Part shown: positions 39,871-50,227 of the stretch, piece after piece
Numbering within the stretch: the first letter of the stretch is position 1
Layout: each line of letters begins with the position of its first letter
From: Neosynechococcus sphagnicola sy1
Lineage (GTDB): Bacteria; Cyanobacteriota; Cyanobacteriia; Neosynechococcales; Neosynechococcaceae
Direction: 5' to 3'
DNA: 64,000 nucleotides
Assembly: GCF_000775285.1 (NCBI RefSeq)
Contig: NZ_JJML01000003.1
Location: 105,183-169,182 of the forward strand
Made by a program: the position numbers and the translations under genes
Notes under the pieces: model-generated
Told to the model about the DNA's origin: nothing
What the model saw: only the letters and a program-made list of their open reading frames with translations
Databases searched by the model: none

Positions 39871-40784
39871 ATGCCCCCCTCTCAACCCGCCCGACCGGAG
39901 GTCACGCCCTGGCAATTGGAAGTTGGTCGTTTACCAACTTGGCTCCGTCGCCCCCTGGGGAATGCCAGGGAAATTGCCGATGTCCAACAAATCATTAAGC
40001 AGCGACAGATTCATACCATCTGTGAGGAAGGTCGCTGCCCCAATCGCGGGGAGTGCTATGCCCAGAAAACTGCAACCTTTTGTTGCTAGGCCCGGTCTGC
40101 ACCCGTGCCTGTGGCTTTTGTCAGGTGGATAAGGGCCATGCCCCTCTGCCCCTTGACCCCGCTGAACCCCAGAAGGTTGCTGAGGCAGTGGCTCTGTTAG
40201 GTCTCCGCTATGTGGTGCTCACCTCTGTGGCGCGGGATGACTTACCAGACCAAGGAGCTGAGCAATTTGCCCGCACCATGCAGCAGATCAAAACGCTGTG
40301 TCCAGAGACTCAGATCGAGGTGCTGACACCGGACTTCGGCAGCGATCGCCACCCGGAACGTCAGCGCCAGCGCATTGCCACCATCGTGGCAGCGAACCCG
40401 GTTTGTTACAACCACAACCTGGAAACGGTGCAACGGCTGCAAGACCCAGTGCGTCGGGGGGCTAAGTATGGGCGATCGCTGCGGGTGCTGCAACTTGTCA
40501 AGGAACTCAATTCCGCGATCGCCACCAAATCCGGCCTGATGCTGGGTCACGGGGAAACCCCAGAGGAAATTCTGGCAACTCTGAAAGATTTGCGATCGGT
40601 GGGCTGCGAACGCCTGACCTTGGGACAATATCTCCGGCCTTCCCTGGCTCATTTACCCGTGCAGAAATATTGGACGCCCACAGAGTTTGACGACCTTGGT
40701 GCGATCGCCCGCAGCCTGGGCTTTAGCCATGTCCGCTCTGGCCCTCTGGTACGCAGTTCCTATCATGCCGGAGAGGCCGAATAG
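39871..40784 (+). CDS. lipA: lipoyl synthase, one frameshift
   Basis: A radical-SAM enzyme that inserts two sulfurs into octanoyl groups. The N-terminal auxiliary cluster motif is [12 protein letters not shown]. The radical-SAM motif is CTRACGFC, followed by [20 protein letters not shown] and [13 protein letters not shown]. Here the frame breaks at a T4 run (40078-40081): adding one T restores [20 protein letters not shown]. Corrected length is about 304 residues. The start [14 protein letters not shown] is the first ATG in the correct frame. Confidence 0.9.
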
Positions 40785-40788
40785 GCCG

Positions 40789-41193
40789 TCATGACCCGTG
40801 AGCAGCGACCACCGCAATACATTCAATTTCCACCAGCGTATCCTTCGGGAGACGAGCCGCCTGAACACAGGAACGGGCCGGGGCGTGCTCCGCCAGAAAA
40901 TAGCGGCTATAGACAGCATTCATGGCAGCAAAATCATTCATATCCGCTAGAAACACCGTGGTTTTCACCACATCCCCAAAGGTAGCTCGCCCAGCCGCTA
41001 GCACCGCCTCTAGGTTTTTCATCACCTGTTCCGTTTGTAGGGTAATGTCTCCGGAGCCCACAATCTCACCTGTCTTTGGATCAAGGGCAATTTGACCCGC
41101 CGTAAAGATGAATGACCCGGTGGCGGCGATCGCTTGGTTATAGGGGCCAACGGGAGCGGGAGCCTGATCAGTCTGAAGAATTTTTCGTGTCAT
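40789..41193 (-). CDS. ridA: RidA/YjgF-family enamine/imine deaminase
   Basis: Hydrolyses reactive enamine/imine intermediates from PLP enzymes. The protein from the ATG at 41193 starts MTRKILQTDQAPAPVGPYNQ and has FIFTAGQIALDPKTGEIVG, VVKTTVFLADMNDFAAMNAVY and ARSCVQAARLPKDTLVEIE, with the Arg and Glu of the trimer active site. About 134 residues; the open frame upstream to 41295 is not conserved. It is convergent with lipA, four bases from its stop. Confidence 0.93.
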   Translation of the reverse strand: MTRKILQTDQAPAPVGPYNQAIAATGSFIFTAGQIALDPKTGEIVGSGDITLQTEQVMKNLEAVLAAGRATFGDVVKTTVFLADMNDFAAMNAVYSRYFLAEHAPARSCVQAARLPKDTLVEIECIAVVAAHGS

Positions 41194-41252
41194 AAATCTC
41201 AGGAAGCTAGGGGCAATCTTCACCAAGAGTACCTCAACGCTCCTGGCAGATT

Positions 41253-41702
41253 CTAAGATAACCGGGGTCGCAGACCATAGTGGCGATATCGCCAATAATC
41301 CCGCAGGATTTGGTCGTGGTCAAAGCAAAGCTGGCTGGGGAGCTGCCAAGACTCAAAGATGCCCAAGGCTTTGGCATCATCTCCGGCCTGGGGATCTCCC
41401 GCCGCCGCAGCGATAAACACCGTACTGATCGTATGTTGGCGCGAGTCGCGGCTGGGGTCAGAATACACCGCCAAGAGGTCGATCAACTCCACCCCCAGAC
41501 CCGTTTCTTCCTGAGCTTCACGGCAGGCAGCGGCAGCGACGGATTCGCCATAGTCCACAAACCCACCCGGAATTGCCCACCCATGGGGGGGATGCAGGCG
41601 TTCTATCAGCACAATGGGGCGGTGGGGGCGATCCAGCAATTCAATCAGAATATCAACCGTTGGAATCGGATTCCGGTAGGAGTGGGGCATCGGAGTTTGC
41701 AT
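41253..41702 (-). CDS. Nudix hydrolase
   Basis: A 149-residue protein with the complete Nudix box GGFVDYGESVAAAACREAQE-ETGLGVE (G-x5-E-x7-RE-x2-EE-x-G) preceded by PPHGWAIPGG. The substrate is not evident; the ADP-ribose/NADH type is plausible. Its start touches the stop of the upstream phosphoketolase-like gene, so the two are probably co-transcribed. Confidence 0.9.
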   Translation of the reverse strand: MQTPMPHSYRNPIPTVDILIELLDRPHRPIVLIERLHPPHGWAIPGGFVDYGESVAAAACREAQEETGLGVELIDLLAVYSDPSRDSRQHTISTVFIAAAAGDPQAGDDAKALGIFESWQLPSQLCFDHDQILRDYWRYRHYGLRPRLS

Positions 41703-43928
41703 CTATGAGACGATCAATTCCAGCGCCCGCTTGGTTAGAGATGCAGCGGTGAGATTGTTAAAGGCCATCAGTTGCCCAGCCGTCGCCGTCGTTTCACCCC
41801 GCCGCCAGGCGAACAGGTCTCGTGGACTGCGGCTCCGCAGCAGTAGTGGTTCCAGCATGGCACTGGCACCCCCCGTGACCCCAATCAGGGCATCGCCACC
41901 AAAGAGGTGTTGAAAATCGGCATCCTCCAAAAAGCCACCATCGGGCTGGGCACAGGTGTCCCAGGCCACATCCTGAGGACGAAAGAGCCGCCGCGGGTTG
42001 ATCACGGAAACAACTCGCACCGAGCACCCCTGGGTTTGAAGCTGCGCTGCGGATTCCACAACTGGGGAGAGTACCATGTCTCCGACAACAGCAAAAACAA
42101 CCCGCTTCCCTGGGGCTGATGCCGTAAACTCCTGGAGCAGAACCGCCCCGGCTGCTAAACCCTGCCGAGCCTGCTCGAAGGTCGTCCGAATCGGAAGGGG
42201 GGTTTTACTCGCTGTGATCACAATTCCCTGATTGCGGGTCGTTAAGGCCCATTGATAACAGACCTGAATGCTATTGGCATCGGGGGGAAATAGGGGAAAG
42301 ACATTGCCATTACGCATCATGGCGGCAAAGTAAGCTTCTACCTCTGGGCGTTGGTGCGTCCAGCCATTCCGTCCCTGCTCTAAAGCACCCGCAGTAAATA
42401 GGGTCACCGTAGAAGGCGTTGGACGGCGCAACTCTGCCATGGCTTGGATCACGGTTTGCCAGATGGGAAGGCCATTGATGGCGAAGGATTCATAGGAACA
42501 CCACAGGGATCGACTGCCCATCAATGCCAGACCTACAGCTAGTCCGGCACAGGCATCTTCGCTCAGGGGCTCGTAAACCTGCCCCCTGGGATGTTGGTTG
42601 TAGAGGGGATCTGCGGTTGGGTGAATAATTTTCAGGGCTTGATTGATATTGGCAATCCCCGAGGCTTCGTTGCCATCGGCATTGGTCACCAGAAAAGCAG
42701 GGTCTGATTGCCCGACCTGAGCCACTAGGCGTCCCATGGTTGTGGTTGAAACCTGAGGTTCACCCCCTACCTTAAATTCTGTTAGCGGAAGATCAGAGAG
42801 ATCTGGAAGGGGACGCTCAGACTCCGTTACCACCGTGCGACTGGCTGGGCCACCCCCGGCTCGTTCGCAGTTGGTGCGTACCAGTTCCCAGGCCACCGCT
42901 GAGAGGGCACGAGTTTTGAGGGCAGTCACGATCTCGGGATTGTCAAGGGTATGTTGGGCATAGAGATTATGGGATTTCGCGCCCCGCGCGTGGACACCTG
43001 CCCCCTTGAGTTGCTTCAAAATCAACACCGTGAGTTGGCCGTTGAGTGCCGACTGGGCTGCTTGGTGGGCAGCCGCTAACACCGCAGCGGTGAAGGCCAA
43101 CCGCTGTTCAAAGCCAAAAGCAGTACTATCAACATAGTCTCCGGACTGGTTGCCGTCATCAAATGTCTTGGCGTCTACCAGCATCACCTGGTCAAAGCCA
43201 TTGCCTTGCCAGTAATGGATCATCTGCTCATTGGACTGGATTGACACCATGCTGTGGTGCTCTTGGGAGTAGCCATTCCACACCAATACGGGCAAGAAGT
43301 TCGTCGCTTGGGGATAGGCCGTATGGAAATGGGCCATGGAACTGATCACGTAGGGCTCCCCCAATCCCCCATCCCCAAGGGTATAGGGGAAAAGTGTGCC
43401 GGGATGGAGGAGGGCACCGGCCATGGCGAAGTGTTGTCCCTGACCGAGGGGGCCTGCGGGCGCTAAAATGCCTGGAATGTAGCCAGAGAGGTGTCCGAGT
43501 AACCCATGTTGTTCTCGAAAGCGATCGCGCAGTTGCTGCACCGTATTAATGCCCATATCTTCCAGAGAGCGATCCAGAAACATGGCGCTGTAGAACCCCG
43601 GTGCATGGTGGCCGACTTCTGTGACAATGTTTTTGTAACCCAGCATTACCAGGGAGGCATAGGCCTCTGCCTGACTGGCAAATCCACCGGGATGTCCCGA
43701 AGCCTTGCTAGCCGTCATTTGCAGCACTAAATAGCGCAGGGCATCTGCAAGGAGGAGGGTTTGGAAGACTGCGGCTGGATCCGTGGGGTTGGAGATCGCG
43801 GACTGTCCTGGGGCGATCGCGGGCGCTTTCCCATAGCGTTCAAAATCAGGCATTGGATCGCCAAAATATTGAATCCCCTGGCAAAATGCTGGAACCGTTG
43901 ACAACGGGGAAGGGGGAACTGCGGTCAT
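41703..43928 (-). CDS. divergent phosphoketolase/transketolase-like TPP enzyme
   Basis: A protein of about 741 residues with the thiamine-diphosphate layout of phosphoketolases, but diverged from the canonical 800-residue enzyme. It has ASGHPGGFASQAEAYASLVM, GHLSGYIPGILAPAGPLGQG and TLGDGGLGEPYVISSM (TPP motif). The middle domain contains VTNADGNEASGIANINQAL, then YESFAINGLPIWQTVIQAM and NGWTHQRPEVEAYFAAM. The start MTAVPPSPLSTVPAFCQG (43928) is preferred over the longer frame to 44078. Whether it cleaves xylulose-5-P to acetyl-P is inference. Confidence 0.8.
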   Translation of the reverse strand: MTAVPPSPLSTVPAFCQGIQYFGDPMPDFERYGKAPAIAPGQSAISNPTDPAAVFQTLLLADALRYLVLQMTASKASGHPGGFASQAEAYASLVMLGYKNIVTEVGHHAPGFYSAMFLDRSLEDMGINTVQQLRDRFREQHGLLGHLSGYIPGILAPAGPLGQGQHFAMAGALLHPGTLFPYTLGDGGLGEPYVISSMAHFHTAYPQATNFLPVLVWNGYSQEHHSMVSIQSNEQMIHYWQGNGFDQVMLVDAKTFDDGNQSGDYVDSTAFGFEQRLAFTAAVLAAAHQAAQSALNGQLTVLILKQLKGAGVHARGAKSHNLYAQHTLDNPEIVTALKTRALSAVAWELVRTNCERAGGGPASRTVVTESERPLPDLSDLPLTEFKVGGEPQVSTTTMGRLVAQVGQSDPAFLVTNADGNEASGIANINQALKIIHPTADPLYNQHPRGQVYEPLSEDACAGLAVGLALMGSRSLWCSYESFAINGLPIWQTVIQAMAELRRPTPSTVTLFTAGALEQGRNGWTHQRPEVEAYFAAMMRNGNVFPLFPPDANSIQVCYQWALTTRNQGIVITASKTPLPIRTTFEQARQGLAAGAVLLQEFTASAPGKRVVFAVVGDMVLSPVVESAAQLQTQGCSVRVVSVINPRRLFRPQDVAWDTCAQPDGGFLEDADFQHLFGGDALIGVTGGASAMLEPLLLRSRSPRDLFAWRRGETTATAGQLMAFNNLTAASLTKRALELIVS

Positions 43929-44091
43929 GCTAGAGATACCTGCTGCAAATACTTTAAAAATCGTCGAGCCATCTTTAATAGTACACAGCCCGTCCGTTGG
44001 AATGATCCCGAATCTCATTGAAAGACTTGAGGGGCACCCTAGGCGGTGATGAATACTTCTAGGGTCTTGAGGCATCATTCCCGTTTGATCA

Positions 44092-44125
44092 CAAAAAACC
44101 CCTGACCATGAAAGTGCAGGGGAAA
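44092..44125 (-). terminator. minus-strand rho-independent terminator without a clear upstream gene
   Basis: On the minus strand CCCCTG...CAGGGG followed by six T. It lies upstream of the phosphoketolase-like start, so it would end a transcript coming from 44130-44480. There the only minus-strand frame is an unconvincing 74-codon one. 43929-44486 holds no other feature. Confidence 0.65.
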
Positions 44126-44486
44126 TTTATACACAGGGAACACAGGTAGCTCACAAATCAGTTTTTTCTCAAGACTGCTCTGTTGCTGTATTTAGTCTAG
44201 TGGTCGATCCGTAGGGTTATCTCTTCCTCGGTGCTGGATTTGCAGAAGCTTTACATAGATGCCGGAACTGCTTCACAGTTTCCACATGGTCAACGCCCCA
44301 AGGCACCGCTCCAAGTGATGGATTCCTGAGAGCGGGAAGTTGAAGACACCCGGTTTTTGTATGACAATTTGGCGCAAATGTCTAGATCTTGCGTAGCAAT
44401 ATTTACAGAATTTAATGCTTGGGCTGGCAGAATTGGGAGGAGCAAGTTTATGCTCAATTTTTCGTTGACACGATGAGGAGTAACCC

Positions 44487-44693
44487 ATGGCTAACATACC
44501 AACCGGTGGTCAAATGCTCTGGAAGCGAGAAGGGAATGACCGCGTCTTGCACCTACGACATCATGCTTTGGAGCCATGGCGTCCCTATGAAGATTTTCCC
44601 GAGTATTCTCTGCCCGATCCCACAGGATTTTCTAAAGGAATTACGACCTTCCTGGCGCTGCTGAAAAAGGGCTGGACATCGATTAAATCCTAG
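44487..44693 (+). CDS. small conserved hypothetical protein
   Basis: A 68-residue protein, MANIPTGGQMLWKREGNDRV, then LHLRHHALEPWRPYEDFPEY and GITTFLALLKKGW. GAGGAG lies six bases before the ATG. It has a compact, charged, Trp-containing sequence that looks conserved in cyanobacteria, but I cannot name a function. It is followed by a hairpin and then the PIN toxin gene on the opposite strand. Confidence 0.7.
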   Translation: MANIPTGGQMLWKREGNDRVLHLRHHALEPWRPYEDFPEYSLPDPTGFSKGITTFLALLKKGWTSIKS

Positions 44694-44716
44694 CAAGGGT
44701 CAGTAAGAGAAAATTT

Positions 44717-44745
44717 GGCAGGGCAATCGCTACCCTGCCTTCCTG
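44717..44745 (+). terminator. probable terminator of the small conserved gene
   Basis: GGCAGGG and CCCTGCC form a 7-bp stem with a 9-base loop, followed by TTCCTGTCTT. The T-tract is imperfect. Confidence 0.5.
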
Positions 44746-44805
44746 TCTTGAGTCGCAAGCATCGGGCGATCGCCCCCAGGGAAAACAAGCATATTTTTGA
44801 ATTTT

Positions 44806-45252
44806 TCAAACCTGCATCTCCTTTACCACCAGCATCCGCAACTCTTTGACCTGCTTGAGTTGGGCATTATTCGTCAAAAAAGCCTCACACCCTGACTGCA
44901 GTGCCGTTGCGACTTGTAGGGCATCCGCTAACTGCAGGAAATTATATTTGAAGCGGATTCTGGCTGTTTCACGGGCGATGGCGAGGGTGGTTTCGACAAA
45001 AATTACATCTTTGCGATCCAGAAGATTGAGGTAAGTCTGCTCTAAGGTAACTAAATTCAGTCGAATGGCTGCCCCCAAACATTCTGCTAGGGTCACCGGA
45101 CTAATCACAGAGGTGATATCCCGATCCAGGCGATCGAAGATGGGGTCAATCACATCCATAAAATGAGGAATGCGCTCAACTTGATAGATCACCGGCGCGG
45201 TATCCAGAAACAGGCGTGATACCCCCACTAAGGCTTCATCAATCCTCACCAT
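44806..45252 (-). CDS. PIN-domain toxin (VapC-like)
   Basis: A 148-residue PIN ribonuclease-type protein. Acidic residues Asp17 (LFLDTAPVIYQ), Glu57 (VTLAECLG) and Asp110 (LQLADALQVATAL), and the later LTNNA, match the metal site. Its ATG overlaps the upstream antitoxin gene by 14 bases. Such toxins cleave RNA, usually tRNA or rRNA; the target is unknown. Confidence 0.85.
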   Translation of the reverse strand: MVRIDEALVGVSRLFLDTAPVIYQVERIPHFMDVIDPIFDRLDRDITSVISPVTLAECLGAAIRLNLVTLEQTYLNLLDRKDVIFVETTLAIARETARIRFKYNFLQLADALQVATALQSGCEAFLTNNAQLKQVKELRMLVVKEMQV

Positions 45253-45496
45253 GTTCTCTTAATACCTGTTCCCAATGTTCATCACTCTCTCGACGTGTCC
45301 TCGATATCCACTCTTGGGCATCTTCCCCCATCATCGGATACGGAGCCATCCCTCCCAGATCACTCCATCGGGACGTTGCCTTAGGGATGATTGCCGATTT
45401 TTGTAATCCCTCTATGAGCTGCCGAATTAACTCTAAGCGGTCTTCCAGTGTGAGTTGTTCCGCTTGCCTCAAAACCTCCTGCAACGACGGACGCAT
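45239..45496 (-). CDS. antitoxin partner of the PIN protein
   Basis: An 85-residue acidic protein. An N-terminal helical LTLEDRLELIRQLIEGLQK is followed by a linker and a C-terminal helix (EDAQEWISRTRRESDEHWEQVLREH). It is typical in size and position for an antitoxin placed upstream of and overlapping a PIN toxin gene. No standard DNA-binding fold can be named. Confidence 0.7.
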   Translation of the reverse strand: MRPSLQEVLRQAEQLTLEDRLELIRQLIEGLQKSAIIPKATSRWSDLGGMAPYPMMGEDAQEWISRTRRESDEHWEQVLREHGED

Positions 45497-45604
45497 AGCC
45501 CCAACCTCCAGCGATTTTCCCGAATTGCACTTCCGTTGTGTGATGTGTGACTCTGGGGAGTCAACCGGGGGCGGACAGATGATGAACGGGTCTGTCCCTG
45601 CATC

Positions 45605-46259
45605 CTATCCCACGCTTTCCTGAGGCATTGTAACCTCCTCGTCTTGCAAATAAATAGTGCGGATATCTGCGGGTAAATGGGTTTCCAGGAGTTGATAGCC
45701 GATCTTCAATTGCTCCTGTACTTCTGAGGGGGTAATCTCCTCACCTTCCGCCTGTAAGTAAGCAGCAATACGGGTTTCGCTCCAGTGGAAGGTCTGGGCC
45801 ATGACCAACATCAACCGTAGGATCGCGGGAAACTGATCCATTGCCTGCTCCATATAACACCGAGACGGGGGGGGGGTTGCCGCTGCCAGGGAATAGTGAA
45901 TCGCCTCAACGGGGGGTAACTGCGGTTTGGTTAATACAAACAGCTGTCATATTGATTAACCAATTTTGCAGGGTCAGGGCAGGTTCGTCGCCATCGCTGC
46001 CTCCGGTGAGTTTTAGCCCTCGTAACTCATGAAAAATATGCCGCCAGGTGAGGGCAAACAGATAGTCTGCCTGGACGGGCGATCGCGCTTGGTGGCGCAC
46101 CAGGGAATAGACAATTAGACTGTAGCGGCAGAAAATGCCTGTAAAATACAGCCCGTCCTCGGCATGATCTTGAAATAACGAAAGCAGTTCTTGGTCACCG
46201 AGGTGGGACAGTGACTTGACGAGGGGATGATGACATTCGGAAAATCGAGGGATCTGCAC
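45605..46259 (-). CDS. sigma-70-like factor, one frameshift
   Basis: A cyanobacterial protein of about 217 residues in the diverged sigma-70 family. N-terminal part: HPLVKSLSHLGDQELLSLFQ and FCRYSLIVYSLVRHQARSPV (region-2-like). C-terminal part: RLMLVMAQTFHWSETRIAAY, then EGEEITPSEVQEQLKIGYQL (region-4 helix-turn-helix). The frames join at a C6 run (G6 at 45911-45916 on the plus strand), where one base less gives NQTAVTPVEAIHYSLAAAT. A C10 run a few codons later is in frame (three prolines). It is divergent from chlH, 171 bases apart. Confidence 0.72.
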
Positions 46260-46430
46260 CGCTTTTAACTACAACTTGCGTCCGTATCCCAAGCCTGGGT
46301 TGCCATCCATTGAATTGCTTTTTACTATACCCCGGCACTGTTAAAAACGCCCCGCCACTTCCGGTATCTTGCCACATCCACCTGATTTAGCAACAAACTT
46401 TACAATCGAGAGAGAAGACTCCCGCGTAGG

Positions 46431-49400
46431 TTGTGTATGCCACGGATTGTTTTGATTGCCGGGTTTGAGTCTTTTAACGCCGATCTCTACCGACAGGCGG
46501 CCCAACTGGCTCAATCGCGCTGTCCTCAGCTGGAAATCCACACCTTCAGCGATCGCGACCTCACGGCTGATCCACAACGGGTAGCCACCGCCCTAGAGGG
46601 GACAACGGTATTTTTTGGTAGCTTACTGTTCGACTACGACCAGGTGCAGTGGCTGCGCGATCGCGTCCAAGGGATTCCCATTCGTCTGGTCTTTGAGTCC
46701 GCCCTGGAGTTAATGAGTCTGACGCGGCTGGGGGCTTTTGCCATCGGCGATCAACCCCAGGGGATGCCCAAACCTGTGAAGTTTATTCTCAATAAATTTA
46801 GCCAGGGTCGGGAGGAGGATCGGCTTGCGGGGTATCTCAGCTTCCTTAAAATTGGGCCGAAGCTGCTGAAATTTGTCCCAGTGCAAAAAGTCCAGGATTT
46901 GCGCCATTGGTTAATGATCTATGGCTACTGGAATGCCGGGGGGGCAGAGAATGTCGCGTCACTATTCTGGTTTTTAGCTCAGCAGTATCTAGCCTTGGAG
47001 GTGGGGGAGATTCCCTCGCTCCGCGAGACTCCCAATATGGGGCTGCTGCATCCGGATGCCAAGGGCTACTTTGAGTCCCCCCGACTCTACTTGCAGTGGT
47101 ATCTGCGCCAACACCCCGCTGCTGCCTCTTGGCCCGTGGTCGGGATCTTGCTCTACCGCAAGCATGTCGTCACCCAGCAGCCCTATATTTCCCAATTGAT
47201 TCGCAGATTTGAAGCGGCTGGTTTGGTGCCGTTGCCGATTTTTATTAATGGGGTGGAAGGGCATGTCGCTGTGCGGGATTGGATGACTAGCCACTCCGAA
47301 CTCAGCCGCCGACACCAGGGGTTGGTCGAGACCCCCTCGCTGTCCCAGGAGGCGGTGGCCGTGGATGCAATCATTTCCACCATTGGCTTTCCCCTGGTGG
47401 GGGGGGCCTGCTGGCTCCATGGAGGCTGGACGCCAGGTAGATGTTGCTAAACGCATTCTTAGCGCCAAGAATGTGCCCTATGTGGTGGCCGCTCCCTTGT
47501 TGATTCAAGATCTTCATTCCTGGACGCGCCAGGGCATTGGGGGGGTTGCAGAGCGTTGTCTTGTATGCGCTTCCCGAACTAGATGGGGCGATCGATGCCG
47601 TGCCCTTGGGTGGGTTGGTAGGGGATCAGATTTATTTGATCCCCGATCGGGTACAGCGCCTGATCGGACGGGTCAAACACTGGATTCAACTGCGCCAAAC
47701 GCCACCGCCACAACGCCGCATTGCCATTATTCTCTACGGCTTTCCCCCAGGCTACGGCGCGGTGGGGACAGCGGCACTCCTGAATGTGCCGCGATCGCTC
47801 CTGAAGGTATTGCAGGCACTGCGGGATCAGGGCTATACCGTAGGGGATCTCCCGGAGGATGGGGAAACCCTGATCCGCCGCCTTCAGGCAGCGGAGAACG
47901 CCTTTAGCAGCGGGGAATTACCAGCCACTTCCCTGGCCGAGTCCGCCATCACCACCGTGGCTGCCCCAGATTTAGCCCATTGGTTGGGTTATCTGCTTAC
48001 CCGTCGGATTGAAAAACAGTGGCGATCACTGACAGGGAGTGGGATCAAAACCCTGGATGACCAATTTCTCTTGGGAGGGGTGCAACTGGGCAATATTTGG
48101 ATTGGGGTGCAGCCTCCCCTGGGCATTTCCGGGGATCCCATGCGGCTGATGTTTGAGCGGGACTTGACTCCCCATCCCCAGTACGCAGCCTTTTACCAAT
48201 GGCTCCAGCATGGCTTTCAGGCCGATGCCCTCGTGCATTTTGGCATGCACGGTACCGTGGAATGGCTCCCCGGTTCGCCCTTGGGGAATACCGGCTATTC
48301 CTGGCCGGATATTCTGCTGGGAAATCTCCCTAACCTCTATCTCTATGCGGCCAATAATCCCTCGGAATCAATTTTGGCCAAGCGGCGGGGCTATGGGGTG
48401 CTGATCTCCCACAATGTCCCCCCCTATGGCCGGTCTGGTCTGTATAAAGAGCTGGCGACCCTGCGGGATCTGGTGACCGAGTATCGCCAGGATCCTCAGA
48501 CCAACTCTGCCCTCAAGGAAATCATTTGTCAAAAAGTTTTAGATACAGGCATGGAAGCAGACTGTCCCTTTGCAGATGCCAAACGCCTTGGGATTGCCTT
48601 TACCCCCGAAAATCTGCGGCTATTTAGCGCTCAAGCCTTTGATCACTACCTGGTTCGCCTTTACGAATACCTGGACGTGGTGGCCGCCCGACTGTTTTCC
48701 AGCGGATTACATGTTTTGGGGCAAGCTCCGACGGCTGAACAACTTAAGAGTTATCTGCAAGCCTACTTGGAGCATGAAAAACAACTCCCAGAGACGGTGC
48801 TACAGGCGATCGCCCAAGGCCGGGATCTCTCCCAGGTCAAGGAAGTTTACCTGCAAACCCTGGGTCAGAACTCCCTTCCCGACCTGGCATTGGAACAGCT
48901 CCCAGAGGCGATTCTTATTCGGGAACTACTGCTGCAATCCACCGATGAACTCACCAACCTGCTGCGGGGCTTGAATGGGGAATACATCCCCCCTGCACCT
49001 GGGGGTGACTTCCTTCGAGATGGCCCTGGGGTGCTGCCAACGGGGCGGAATATCCATGCCCTTGACCCCTACCGCATGCCCTCCACCGCTGCCTATGTCC
49101 GGGGGCGGGCGATCGCCCGCCAGATTTTGACGCAGCATCTCCAGGAACACGGTACCTATCCTGAAACCGTGGCGGTGATGCTGTGGGGACTAGATGCGAT
49201 TAAGACGAAAGGGGAATCCCTGGGCATCCTCCTGGAACTGGTGGGAGCGGCCCCTCTCAAAGAAGGGACAGGGCGGATTGTCCGTTACGAATTGCAGCCC
49301 TTAAACGAGATTGGACATCCCCGCATTGATATCCTGGCCAATCTTTCCGGGATTTTTCGCGATAGCTTTCTCAATGTGATTGAACTCTTGGATGACCTAT

Positions 49401-50227
49401 TTCAGCGGGCGGCCATGGCTGACGAGCCAGAGACCGAGAATTTCATCCGTAAACACGCCTTAGCGCTGCAAGCCCAAGGGGTTGAAAATACCGCTGCCCG
49501 CCTCTTCTCCAATCCCGCCGGAGACTTTGGCTCCCTGGTCAACGATCAGGTAGTCGCCGCCAACTGGGAATCGGGGGCAGAACTGGGGCAAACCTGGCAG
49601 GGACGCAACGTTTTCAGCTATGGCAGACAGGATCGAGGGCAGGCTAGACCGGAAGTACTCTCGACCCTACTCCAAAGTTGCGATCGCATTGTTCAGGAAA
49701 TTGACTCCGTGGAATACGGCCTCACGGACATTCAAGAGTACTACGCCAACACCGGGGGGCTGAAACGGGCGGCTGAAGCCGAAGGAGGGCGCAAGGTCAC
49801 CGCTAGTTTTGTCGAAAGTTTCTCTCAAGATTCAACGCCCCGCAAACTCGAAGAGCTACTGCGGCTGGAGTACCGCACCAAACTGCTGAATCCTCAATGG
49901 GCAGCAGCGATGTCAGAGCAGGGGTCAGGGGGTGCTTACGAAATCTCCCAGCGGCTGACAGCTCTGATTGGTTGGAGTGGTACCGTCGATTTTCAGGATC
50001 AGTGGGTGTACAACCAAGCCGCTGATACCTATGCCCTCGACCCCACCATGGCGGAGAAACTGCGGCAAGCCAACCCTGAAGCCTTCCGCAATATTGTGGG
50101 CAGACTCTTAGAAGCCCAGGGGCGCGGGTTCTGGCAGGCGGATGCCGAACAGCTAGCCCACCTGAGATCGCTCTATGATCTCGCTGATACACAACTCGAA
50201 GGAGTTACCGTTGACTCCTATGCTTGA
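46431..50227 (+). CDS. chlH: magnesium chelatase H-type subunit (short-N-terminus paralogue), two frameshifts
   Basis: A porphyrin-binding large subunit of the Mg-chelatase/CobN family. The N-terminus [20 protein letters not shown] differs from the longer canonical ChlH, so this is probably a second paralogue of about 1,265 residues. Motifs: [18 protein letters not shown] region, [82 protein letters not shown] and [20 protein letters not shown]. Frames join at a G8 run (47399-47406, restoring [20 protein letters not shown]) and a G7 run (47539-47545, restoring [18 protein letters not shown]). It overlaps pdxA by eight bases. Cobaltochelatase CobN is less likely. Confidence 0.88.

Noticed and set aside
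45868..45877. G10 run in the sigma-like gene as the frameshift site
   Set aside because: Translation through the C10/G10 run stays in frame (three prolines); the break is at the nearby G6 run at 45911-45916.
46431..50227. Interpretation of the H-type subunit as cobaltochelatase CobN
   Set aside because: N-terminal and core motifs fit the ChlH/BchH type better and no cobalamin genes are nearby, though only a tree would settle it.
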